Below are positions 20,083 to 29,146 of a stretch of 32,739 bases of DNA, one piece after another. Under the pieces are notes generated by a model. The model did no database searches. It was not told the DNA's origin and saw only the letters and a program-made list of their open reading frames with translations. The first letter of the stretch is position 1. Each line of letters opens with the position of its first letter. Origin of the DNA: Seminavis robusta (taxonomy: Eukaryota > Bacillariophyta > Bacillariophyceae > Naviculales > Naviculaceae). Where the stretch lies: NCBI GenBank assembly GCA_903772945.1, contig CAICTM010001264.1:1-32739 (forward strand), written 5' to 3'. The position numbers and the translations under genes were made by a program.

Positions 20083-21627
20083 ATGAGTTCTGACGATTTG
20101 GAAGGTGACGATATCTGGGGCGATTCTGCCGGGGAAACCAAACTGGCCGAGCCCGAAGAGTCTGCCGCCCCTGCCGAGGAAAGTGAAATCTTGGAAGATG
20201 ACGAGACGCGGCACATGACAGTTGGTGAGCTGCGACAGCGAATCCATTTGTTGAACAATGATATTCGAATCATGAAGTCTGATGTCCAGCGCATCACCCA
20301 CGAAAGCCGTGGTCAACGTGAACGAATCCGAGAAAACCAAGAGAAAGTCAAGCTGAACAAGCAGCTGCCATATCTTGTCGCCAATGTTGTGGAAGTTTTG
20401 GAGCCTGATGCTGAAGATGGTAAGCAGATTGGGTTGCACAATACTATCATTGAATGATTTTCCCCCTAAAGCGTTTCTCTCCATGTTCTTGACAGGATTG
20501 GAGGAGGAAGAACGAGAGGCAGGAGACGCCACGGATGTGGATGCACAGCGCAAGACTCGTTCAGCGGTAGTTCGCACTTCCACGCGCCAGACTATTTTCC
20601 TTCCAGTGCCAGGGCTTGTCAATCCAGAAGAGCTCAAGCCCAGTGATTTAGTAGGAACCAACAAAGACTCCTACCTGATTTTGGAAAAGTTGCCAGAAGA
20701 ATTCGATTCTCGAGTTCAGGCAATGGAGGTCGATGAACGGCCCACAGAGGAGTATTCTGACATTGGGGGAGCCGATCAACAGATCCAGGAACTGATTGAA
20801 GCGGTTGTGTTGCCAATGACTCACAAAGATATGTTTGATACTATTGGTATCCGTCCACCGAAGGGAGTTCTGGTAGGTCTATTTCGATATGATGTGTCCT
20901 GTGACTTTATCTTCTACTGTACATCTCCTCACTCGCTATTTTTGTGTGCGAAATGCAATAGCTTCACGGTCCTCCCGGCACTGGCAAAACCTTGCTCGCG
21001 AGAGCATGTGCCAATCAAACCAACGCCATTTTCCTCAAGCTTGCAGGACCACAGTTGGTTCAGATGTTCATTGGTGATGGAGCAAAGCTGATCCGGGATG
21101 CGTTTGAATTGGCCAAGGCAAAGATCAAACAGGGGGTAAGTGCTGGAGCCATCCTCTTCATTGATGAGATTGATGCAATTGGTACAAAGCGTTTTGGTGG
21201 AGATCAAAGTGGAGACCGAGAGGTGCAGCGGACCATGTTGGAGTTGCTTAGTCAGTTGGACGGGTTCAGCAGCAACGAAATGATCAAGGTCATTGCAGCC
21301 ACAAATCGCCCTGATGTTCTTGATCCTGCCTTGTTGCGATCTGGACGTCTTGACCGAAAAATTGAATTGCCTCATCCCAACGAGGATGCTCGTGCCAAGA
21401 TTTTGAGGATCCACTCCCGAAAGATGAATGTAAGCTCGGAGGTTGTGTTTGAAGAACTTGCTCGATCATGCGAGGATTTCAACGGAGCCCAATTGAAGGC
21501 TGTAGCAACAGAAGCCGGAATATTTGCTCTGCGGCGAGAGAGTACTGAAATTATGCACGAGGACTTTGTAGAAGCCATCACGGTGGTAGCGGCGAAGAAA
21601 AAGGGCAGTTTGGATTATTTCGCTTGA
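20083..21627 (+). CDS. RPT5: 26S proteasome regulatory ATPase Rpt5 (PSMC3)
   Basis: Exons are 20083-20419, 20496-20872 and 20962-21627, with introns of 76 and 89 nt (GTAAGC/CAG, GTAGGT/TAG). They give 459 residues, close to the usual 430-440 for Rpt5. It is one of six AAA+ ATPases in the base of the 19S cap, which unfold ubiquitinated substrates and open the 20S gate. Residues 47-85 form the N-terminal coiled coil. The OB region follows, then [20 protein letters not shown], Walker A GPPGTGKT (241-248), Walker B ILFIDEID (about 302-309) and the SRH ([20 protein letters not shown]). The C-terminus is DYFA. Rpt5 normally ends in a hydrophobic-Tyr-X (HbYX) gate-opening tail; here the penultimate residue is Phe, not Tyr. 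The [14 protein letters not shown] start suits the family. It converges with the exonuclease gene 3' to it. Confidence 0.96.
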
Positions 21628-21760
21628 GGAAACCACACGACAACGCTCCAGTCTTCTCATACAAACCTGAGGTTTCTTGCCAGAGACAAGTAAACCTTAT
21701 AGACGCCGGTACCAGTACTATCTTTTCGTGCCGTTGGAACTTGCAAGAGTGCGGAATGTT

Positions 21761-21770
21761 CTAGCTAGCT
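21761..21770. repeat. CTAGCTAGCT motif in the Rpt5/exonuclease convergent gap
   Basis: A short copy of the dispersed CTAG motif sits in the 272-nt gap between two convergent genes, where only 3' UTRs and terminators are expected. Confidence 0.8.
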
Positions 21771-21899
21771 GTCTTCGGAAGCAAGCGCCATTCTTACATT
21801 CTTATGAAGGTTGGTTAGCCAGGACTTGCTACCGGTGGCTACATACGGTGCACGTTCAGTTCCTTAATAAAACGGTGCATCCAAGCAATACGGGCTTTG

Positions 21900-24095
21900 T
21901 TATCGCTGCTTCCTGCGTGCCAGCACCATGGACACGACAACGCCTATACTGCCCACCACCACAGATCCCACTAGTAATTTTCGTTTCGTCGTTAAAGGCT
22001 TGTTTCTGGGAATGGCATGGTTGTCAAACACACTCTTTGCTCGAACATTGTCTTGTTCTCGTTCGAGGGATTGTCGTGTCAGTCGCAACACTTGTCGCGT
22101 GGTAGTGGCACCCAATCGTTCGGGCAAAAAGTAATCAATGACGCGAAGTGCCGCAATGCACGTGGGACGTCCGGCAGCAATCAATGCCAGTTCTTCCAAC
22201 GAACAGATAAACCCAGCAAGACATTCGCATTGATCTGCCACTCGCAACCGTAGACGGACCAAGTTGTCATAGAGGATAATCTGGGAGTTGGTCAGAGGTC
22301 CAAGTGGACTGGAGAGTTGTTGTCGTTGCTGTTTCTTCTTTTTGGTTTTCTTTCCTCCCCACAGCAGGGACACGAACAAGGAGTTTTTGACGTGGAATTC
22401 AAAGGTATGCTTGGCCATGCCGCGACACCGATATTGGCTTTCGGTGAGGACCGTCATGAGGCTGGGTTGCATTCGTAGTTCCTCGACCGTCACAATGGCA
22501 GCGTTGTTGCCGTTGGAGTCTCCATTATTTTGATGATTGGGCATGTGATGATCGTCCCCGGCAACGTTGTCTGATTCTTTTGCGTCATCAGGACTGTCTC
22601 CATTGTCGATTGTGTCATCCTCGTCGTTCAACGCAAGATGATGATGATTATTGTTGTTGTTTGTGGAGGACGAGTCAATAGTAGTAGCAGCAGTATGATT
22701 GACAGCATTAGTATCATCATACTCATCATTGTACTGCGCCCACTCCTCAGAGCACATTTGATCTTCCATATCCTGTATGTGTTGCATGGCACCGACATAG
22801 GAGTTGGCATACAGGCGATCTGCCAGAACCAAATCTCGTATCATGAGTTGTCGCAACTGCAACAGATAGTGCACATCGTATCGCCCATAGAGAATCATGG
22901 ATTCGGAGAGGGGTCGTTGTCTCCAATCCATGGTCTGGTGCATGTCTTTTAATTGCGTGTATTGTTCGTAAGTGGTCAATCCGTAGTATTGACAAACCGC
23001 CGCCAATCCATGCGACGGTAACTGGAGGACACGAGCGGCTTCGTAGGTATCAAAGGCATTGACAATGGCAATTCCAAAATCGCGGTAGAGACAACGGACA
23101 TCGAGTCCTCCCATGGCATGTCCAATCTTGACAATGTGTGGATTGGCAAACAGAGGTGCCAAACTTGGTCCCACTGTATCCCAGACACCCGGTGCCAATG
23201 GATCGATAATGTATTGTGTTCCAAAAGTAGACGTGAGTTGGAGGAGACACGTTCGTTGCGTATATTGATTGGGATTAAAGGCTTCGACATCAAAGGCAAT
23301 TTCCGTGGCATGCGTCAATTCTTGGGCACACTGTAACATGGCGTCGGGAGTATCGACGAGTTGCCAATTGGCATCGGTCGAGTGAGGAGGTGGTACCGAT
23401 GCGAGATTCTGGTGGGGATCCAACTTGAAATCATAATCGTCCGTGTCGCGCAAACACGTGGAGGGTTGATCAATGAGTTGTTGGATTTGTTCCTTCATGC
23501 GTCGCGTGTGTGCATGAACGCTAGTAGTAGAAGTGCAAATCCAGGGTCGATAGTTGTGTTGTTGGTAGACGGCAGAAGGCCAGGCAAATCCTGGAAGGGA
23601 GGAAAAGACGTCGCAATAAATGGAAATGACCAAACAGCGAGTCGACCCCGTCCCAATGGCGCAGTGGTAGAGTCCCATGTCGGCACACGCATTGTGAATG
23701 GTTCTTCGTTGTTGGGCCGAGAGTGCACTGGGAAGTTTCAGGTAAGAACTGGATAGAATAGAGTGGGAAAGCGATGGAAAGGAAATTCCAGCAATCGAAA
23801 TTTCTTGGAGGTTTTCATGGCAAGAAATCTTTTTCTTGTTGTTGTCTCCTTGCTGCTGTTGTTCTTGTTTGTACGCCTCCAGGGCTCCTTGACGGTACTC
23901 TTCCAGGTACTGTTGGAGCAGCCGTGTCTCGGGAACCGTAAAGCCTCCACTTCGCTTTTCCGCCTTGTAATCCTGACGTTTTTGGGTCTTGCGAGACTTT
24001 CGACCGCCTCTGCTATTGTTGTTGTTGTTGTTGTTCTTGTTCGAGGAATCACCTACTCCTGAAGAGGAAGCTGCCTCGAGATTGTTGCCGTTCAT
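21900..24095 (-). CDS. Tail-anchored DEDDy 3'-5' exonuclease with R3H-like domain
   Basis: A single ORF, with the first ATG at 24095 (MNGNNLEAASSSG), gives 731 residues. The N-terminus is Asn-rich then basic (GGRKSRKTQKRQDYKAEKR). Residues about 123-162 (LSAQQRRTIHNACADMGLYH..GTGSTRCLV) have the R-x3-H spacing and GLxH/GxGxxR pattern of R3H single-strand nucleic-acid-binding domains. Residues about 245-420 are an RNase D/Rrp6-type exonuclease: Asp269 and Glu271 (AFDVEAF), Asp332 (GGLDVRCLYRDFGI), Tyr403 and Asp407 (YGRYDVHYLL). All five catalytic residues are present. An acidic, Asn/Asp/His-rich insert (about 455-540) follows, then an HRDC-like helical region (about 600-690). The protein ends with a single hydrophobic helix (VGSVVVGSIGVVVSMVLA) and RRKQR. 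That predicts insertion in the mitochondrial outer membrane or ER with the enzyme in the cytosol. Its RNA or DNA substrate is unknown. Confidence 0.87.
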   Translation of the reverse strand: MNGNNLEAASSSGVGDSSNKNNNNNNNSRGGRKSRKTQKRQDYKAEKRSGGFTVPETRLLQQYLEEYRQGALEAYKQEQQQQGDNNKKKISCHENLQEISIAGISFPSLSHSILSSSYLKLPSALSAQQRRTIHNACADMGLYHCAIGTGSTRCLVISIYCDVFSSLPGFAWPSAVYQQHNYRPWICTSTTSVHAHTRRMKEQIQQLIDQPSTCLRDTDDYDFKLDPHQNLASVPPPHSTDANWQLVDTPDAMLQCAQELTHATEIAFDVEAFNPNQYTQRTCLLQLTSTFGTQYIIDPLAPGVWDTVGPSLAPLFANPHIVKIGHAMGGLDVRCLYRDFGIAIVNAFDTYEAARVLQLPSHGLAAVCQYYGLTTYEQYTQLKDMHQTMDWRQRPLSESMILYGRYDVHYLLQLRQLMIRDLVLADRLYANSYVGAMQHIQDMEDQMCSEEWAQYNDEYDDTNAVNHTAATTIDSSSTNNNNNHHHLALNDEDDTIDNGDSPDDAKESDNVAGDDHHMPNHQNNGDSNGNNAAIVTVEELRMQPSLMTVLTESQYRCRGMAKHTFEFHVKNSLFVSLLWGGKKTKKKKQQRQQLSSPLGPLTNSQIILYDNLVRLRLRVADQCECLAGFICSLEELALIAAGRPTCIAALRVIDYFLPERLGATTTRQVLRLTRQSLEREQDNVRAKSVFDNHAIPRNKPLTTKRKLLVGSVVVGSIGVVVSMVLARRKQR

Positions 24096-24547
24096 GATAG
24101 TCAAGTAAGTATACTAGCTAGTAGTGATCGAATTTAAAGTCAAGTGAACGAGAGTGCAACAGCTACTAGCTAGCTAGCGAGACAGCAGTAACAGTCAAGC
24201 GAGGCAAATAAATGTTCTGTTGTCGAATCTTTGATTCTTTGGATCTTGGATCTTTGGATCCGAGGTTGGGACATGCGGGACTAAACGGCAATCCTGGGCC
24301 GAAAGACAACCTTGAAATCTAGGTCAATGAGGTAAACCAATTTTTTAATTAAATAAAAACACTTACTGGTATATATACCCAGTGTACCCATATAAAGCTG
24401 TCTTCAGCTCAACGAACCATGACACTCCTGTCCTGTCTTGGGAGATGCAAGTCTGGTTGTCAAGATAGTTAGTTGTTGTCATTGAAGGACGAGCACTGTA
24501 AAGGTCTTCACGAGAGATCGTTGCAGTCAATCAATAAGTTTGCAGCC
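24096..24547. promoter_or_regulatory. Divergent intergenic promoter region
   Basis: About 450 nt separate the starts of the exonuclease gene (-) and the DOMON gene (+), so both promoters should be here. It has CTAGCTAGT at about 24114-24122, CTAGCTAGCTAGC at 24166-24178, a GGATC-repeat patch at 24239-24262 and an AT-rich block with TTAATTAAAT (24346-24355) followed by TATATATAC (24370-24378). The TATATATA is a possible TATA-like element for the + strand gene about 170 nt downstream. That assignment is a guess. Confidence 0.4.
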
Positions 24548-27500
24548 ATGAGGAAGTTCGGGCCCATCCTGGGTGGAATTGCGCTGCTGCTAAAGCCAGC
24601 GTTGGGTCAACAAAGCAGCTGCGACGGCTACACTACTACCATAGTTGCAGAAAGTGCTCCCTCATTGACATTGTCCTTTGTGGCCAACACTGTTACCGGA
24701 CTTTTTCGTGGTCAAGTGGTGTACGAAGGAAATGGCTGGGTGGGATTTGGCATCAACCCAACAGGTCCTAACATGGTGGGTGCGCGAGCTGTCATCCAAC
24801 AAACATCTGGAAAAGCAAACTACAATCTGGGTGGATACTCAGTCCCGGCCGTGACTGTCATTGATGACGATGAATACCCGGCCGAACCTTGGGAATGGAA
24901 TGCCACCCATTCGGTTTTGACATTTGAAGTGCCACTCGATAATGGAGATTTCTCCATTGACACGACAGGAGCTGACAATTATTTTGTGGTGGCCGGTGGA
25001 GCCTCTGGAACCCTTGGCTTTCATGCTGCTCGGAGTCCCATTGTCACTCCAGTTACACCCTGTGGTGGAGGAACAGCCATTGTGCAAGAGACGGAATCAT
25101 CTGTTGCAGACCTGTTCGTGGGTGATGTCATTATTGTCGAAGGATATGTCATGGACCGGTTTTGCATTGAACTTGGTTTTTCTTGGATACGGGACTATCA
25201 TCTTTGGAATTTTCGGATCGGCACGCCTTCCACTGCCTGTTGGATCCTCCACAGTGTGTCCAATCCACATTTGAAATCTTGATAGACCCAGACTACGCTG
25301 CTGGTGAAACCGTGTGGTCTCGTGGATACACCTTGGACGACGCTAGTAAAGCACTTGTCATTGAAGAAGGCCGTCGAATTGGAAATTGTGATACCTGCAC
25401 AAGTGGAGAAACGGGACAGATTGCTGGCTTTCGAATCCGTGTAGAGGCGACTGTCTTGGTGGCCGAGCGCGACTTGGCCTCGGGATCTGGTCCCCTACTT
25501 TCCATTAATTCGTTGGAATCGGTTGGCCAATATTCAGTGGGACAACTCATCCAAGTGGAGGGGTACATTATGGATCAGTTCTGTATTGACCGAGGGGCTT
25601 TCTTGGACACGGGGCTTCCTCCTTTGGCCAATGCTGACAATCATACAGTTCGCTGTCTGGTCGACCCCCCTCCGTGTATTGCTTCTCCCTGGGAAGTCCT
25701 CATTGATCCTGTCTCATCGGGTGGGAACTGGACTCGTGGATTTACATTAGACAACGATAGCAAGCAGATTTTGGTGGATTTGACCAAGCAGGTGGGAGAC
25801 TGTACAACATGTACCGGAGAAGGGACACTCAAGGAAGGATTCCGGGCAAAGATTACAGCCACCATCGTGGACAACCAGCGCAATCTCACATCTGGATCTG
25901 GCCCTCTCATTTCGGTCAGTGAGGCAGTACCAATTCTTCCCATAAGTGGCGCCTGCGATGAGCAACCACCAATTACTCTGACATTTGATGAATCACTGTT
26001 ACCTACGAGCTGGGCATTGACGAAGAAACTGAAATGGGTACTTTTTCAGCAGCTATTGTCTATGAAGGTGAGTGTGAGCATTTCCAAGTACTCTTTTGTG
26101 GATCGGTGTGTGGATGATTTATTGTGTTGGCTCATGTGTTTGTGCTCTTTCCCATGAACAGGCTTGGGATGGGTTGGTTTTGCCGTTAGTCCCACCGGAT
26201 TCATGCAGGGTGCCAGTGCTATCATTGGGATGCCAGGGAATGAAGTGAGCAACGCAAACCCAGGGAATTATTTCCTTGGTGGCTACACTGCCGATGGAAT
26301 CACTCTGAGCGAATGGCAGACATTGCTGAGTAAGGGCCTAGAACAAAACACACGGTTCTTCTCTTCACCAGTTTCCTTGAGGAACCCAACAACAATATAC
26401 CCATCACGAACAACGGTGACAACAATTTTCTCGTGGCAGTTGGATCCAGCAATGATTTTGGCTATCATGCGTCCCGCCACACCTTCACTGAAAGAATTAC
26501 CTGTGGAGACGTAGCGGGCAATCCGCCTACCATTCCTGCTACTCCTTCACCAACTACAAGGCCATCGCAAAGGCCCACCTCACGACCTTCTCCTTTTCTA
26601 ACAACTCCTCTGCCCACAAAGGCCCCAACGACTGCACCAGTGACCCCTTTGCCTTCTCCTGGGCCATCAAAGAGCCCTACTTTGCAACCCTCTCCATTTA
26701 CAACTCCCCAACCAACCAGTTTGCCTACAAGCATGGCACCAACAGCTGCCATAACACCAGAACTTGGCCCAAGCTCTCTCCCCACCAAAGTAACTGAAAT
26801 ATCAACAATCGCAACTCCCCAGCCAACAATTCAAACCCCGCAACCTTCATACCAACCGGTCCTTCCGTCCTCCGAATTGCTACCAAGTCAGACTGAACAA
26901 ACACAAATGCCATCGTCAAGTCTAACGCAAGGGCCGTCAACAATTCCCGTGAACGACCTTCTTGAAGCATCCATGTCTGGTCTAAGCATGACTCTTTTTG
27001 GTGTTGCATCACTTGGACTTGCTGATGTTCAGAATTGGGAAGAAGCCGCTGCATTGCATTGCCAGCGTGTTCTTGTTCAACAGGACTCTATCATTACATA
27101 CTCTACAACCTTCCAAGTTTCAAATGTGCAAGACATTGTCCGTGGGCGTCGCCATCGCCGTCTGCAGGAAACTGTGACTTTGGAATACATTCAGAGCATA
27201 TCCTACTTGGCATCTGACCAGGTTGACCTTGACTACATGTTTGCTTTTCCATTTGATGACCCTGATTCCAAGACAGCTTTTGTGGATAGTCTGAAGACCT
27301 ATGGTGGCGAACTCAGCAAAGTTGGGTACGTCTCCGATGTGACCATCCCTCCAGACGACAGAACTACAGCCCCTCCAGCACCCAGCAACGAGTCTGAAGG
27401 TAGTTCCTCGGTGGTGATTATAGTCGTCGTTGTTGCGGTTGTCTGTTTGCTGGCAGGAGCAGGCGCCTTTGTACTCTGCAGGCGCCATTCCCTGGCTCCT

Positions 27501-27989
27501 TCCAAAAACGAACAGACTTTTCAAGGCTCTGCGGACAAAACAAAAAGTACCGAGGCAATTCCGGGTCAGAGCAGCAGCCATGAATCGGGCAGAGTGGCCC
27601 ACCAACAAACACATGCTGTTGCTACTTCAATGCTGGAGATTCCAGATGCTCCCACCGGAGGGGCTGTGTGGTCCCAAACGATGATCAACCTCAAACGGGA
27701 CGGAGTACACGATGCTGCGAATGATGACGATGATGTCCCAATGACTATAACAGCCGTTCCCCACCCTGTCCCGGTGCCTCCATCAGAGGCTCTCGATGGA
27801 AAGAGAAGGATCAGTGATCGTTCGGAGCGTCGGCGCGGCGACAGACAACAAGCTGACACTGTCCCCGTGGCAAAAGCAATCCCTCTGGAGTCAATTGACC
27901 CGCCTGCCGATCCTCCATCATCGAATCAGGGATACCATGCGGAAAAAGCACTTCTCTTTGATGATGATGATGACAACGAGCAAGCATAA
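24548..27989 (+). pseudogene. DOMON-domain receptor-like gene with three apparent frameshifts
   Basis: Exons 24548-26067 and 26162-27989 are joined by a 94-nt intron (GTGAGT/CAG, phase 1: VYE-G-LGWVGF). Parts in order: signal peptide; DOMON 1 (GNGWVGFGINPTG, GFHAARSP); two copies of a Cys-containing domain (VEGYVMDRFCI / VEGYIMDQFCI, C.TCT, SGSGPL); DOMON 2 (GLGWVGFAVSPTG, FGYHASR); a Pro/Ser/Thr-rich stalk; a globular region with RRLQ; one TM (VVIIVVVVAVVCLLAGAGAF); and a tail of about 190 residues. DOMON domains bind haem or sugars. Reading must change frame at about 25177-25182, 25990-26006 and 26335-26356, each consistent with one missing base, because the aligned second copies continue in another frame. 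Either a young pseudogene or assembly errors. The 518-codon last part is fully open. Confidence 0.75.
25118..25930 (+). repeat. Tandem pair of an unnamed Cys-containing protein domain
   Basis: Two adjacent coding units (about 25118-25500 and 25536-25920) encode the same plan: VEGY(V/I)MD(R/Q)FCI, then LDTG, H...CL(L/V)DPP.C, (W)(S/T)RG(Y/F)TLD, a (N/D)C.TCT pair and ERDLASGSGPL / QRNLTSGSGPL. They sit between the two DOMON domains. I do not know a name for this domain, although it seems to occur with DOMON domains in other diatom proteins. Confidence 0.75.
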
Positions 27990-28095
27990 TTTGGTGCGAA
28001 CAGGTCGATGTGAGAGGCTATGTTGTACAAGAAATGTCCATAACCAAGTGCATAGTACTGTAGGTGTACCGTTATTCTATCCCATCCCATGTGCT

Positions 28096-28110
28096 CTAGC
28101 TAGCTAGCTC
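28096..28110. repeat. CTAGCTAGCTAGCTC motif
   Basis: A CTAG-type cluster lies about 110 nt downstream of the DOMON gene stop, between that stop and the following fragment. Confidence 0.85.
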
Positions 28111-28261
28111 TTGCAGTGGTTTTGCTTCTCTTTGCAAATTGTGAGACGAAAAGTTGCGCAGAGGAAAACCTGATCTTCGCTCGCCATCCCATCGTAGTCT
28201 TTGATTACCACAATCGCCACAGATGTTGTGTTTGTGGCTGTTTTTGTTCCTTGAACTGTCG

Positions 28262-28477
28262 TGGACTCGAGTCCCAAAAGAAATGAAGATCAGGGAAGGA
28301 AGCATAGATGGCTTCATAGAACACGCGTGCTGGCATCTCAGTTTGTGAATCAGAAAATGCGAAGTACTGATTCTTAGCAGTCAATTCCTTCATCTTTTCC
28401 AAGTTGTGGTGAGCATCCTTGTAGCCGATCCATTCTCTGACAACCCGGAGCTCTGCAGGAGCACCAGGACGGACCAC
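28262..28477 (-). pseudogene. SnoaL/NTF2-like domain fragment
   Basis: The minus-strand frame encodes about 70 residues (from VVRPGAPAELRVVREWIG through NLEKMKELTAKNQYFAFSD to FYEAIYASFPDLHFFWD). The pattern of two helices, then a strand ending in FPDL, resembles the start of a SnoaL-like (NTF2 fold) domain. No ATG precedes it in frame: the frame opens with GTG and runs back to a stop near 28541. After FFWDS the frame loses similarity. Another frame downstream (VAIVVIKDYDG) may be the next strand, so a frameshift or intron is possible. I call it a remnant, but an incomplete exon of a real gene is an alternative. Confidence 0.4.
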
Positions 28478-28479
28478 AT

Positions 28480-29145
28480 CATGTTTGGTCAGAACCCAGG
28501 TAGCTAGTAGGTTCAGAAGTGCTGTGAATGGAAGCAGTGGTAGTGTTTTCAGGCGTCAAAGAAGACACTGGTCTGGTTTGAAGAAGCTCGGAGGTTCTTT
28601 TGCGGTACCGAGAGTAATCATGAAGACTCAGCTGAAGGAGCTCAGCAAGCCGGGTGCAACAGGAGAGTGACAGAAGGGCTTGTGGAGATACGGTACTGAT
28701 ATTTGAAAGTGGGTTGCTGGCTTCTATTCTATCGGTATGAGTGATCAGCCCTACTCTGAGACGTAAAAGCTTCTGCTGGTGCTGAAGCGGATTCTCATCA
28801 TGAACGATGTACTCATGCACTCTGCATTGTACATGTACTTTCATACTTTCACCACTCACCACAGAGCACAGAGAAGTTGCCGCCTCACGTCAAAGAGCTC
28901 AACCAGAGCAATAATGCACCCCCCCCCCCACCCAACAGCTCTCCCAACTATGCATAACCACAATCGATGTTGCGGAATTAACCCAACCTTGAGGTTTAGG
29001 CCTTTTCTTTTCTTCAAGCGCTGTTTCTTTGAAGGGGTTCCCAAAGGGGCATCGTGAAGTGCCCATTGATTAATTAAATCTGTGAATTTAGAGTTCTTTT
29101 TTAAAAATACATCCTATGTAATAGTCCCGAACATCTTCAAGAGAA
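28480..29145. other. Non-coding stretch, no convincing gene
   Basis: A 127-codon minus-strand ORF (28479-28862) has no recognisable domain and is probably chance. The region contains a run of C near 28919-28930 and an AT-rich block (29066-29120, TTAATTAAAT). Nothing else is recognised. Confidence 0.4.
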
Positions 29146-29146
29146 G

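Noticed and set aside
25177..26356. Introns as the explanation for the frame changes in the DOMON gene
   Set aside because: The aligned repeats leave no missing or extra stretch large enough for an intron at any of the three sites; each needs only one base.
28479..28862. 127-codon minus-strand open frame upstream of the SnoaL-like fragment
   Set aside because: No recognisable domain, no continuity with the SnoaL-like frame, and shadow frames of similar length on the other strand.
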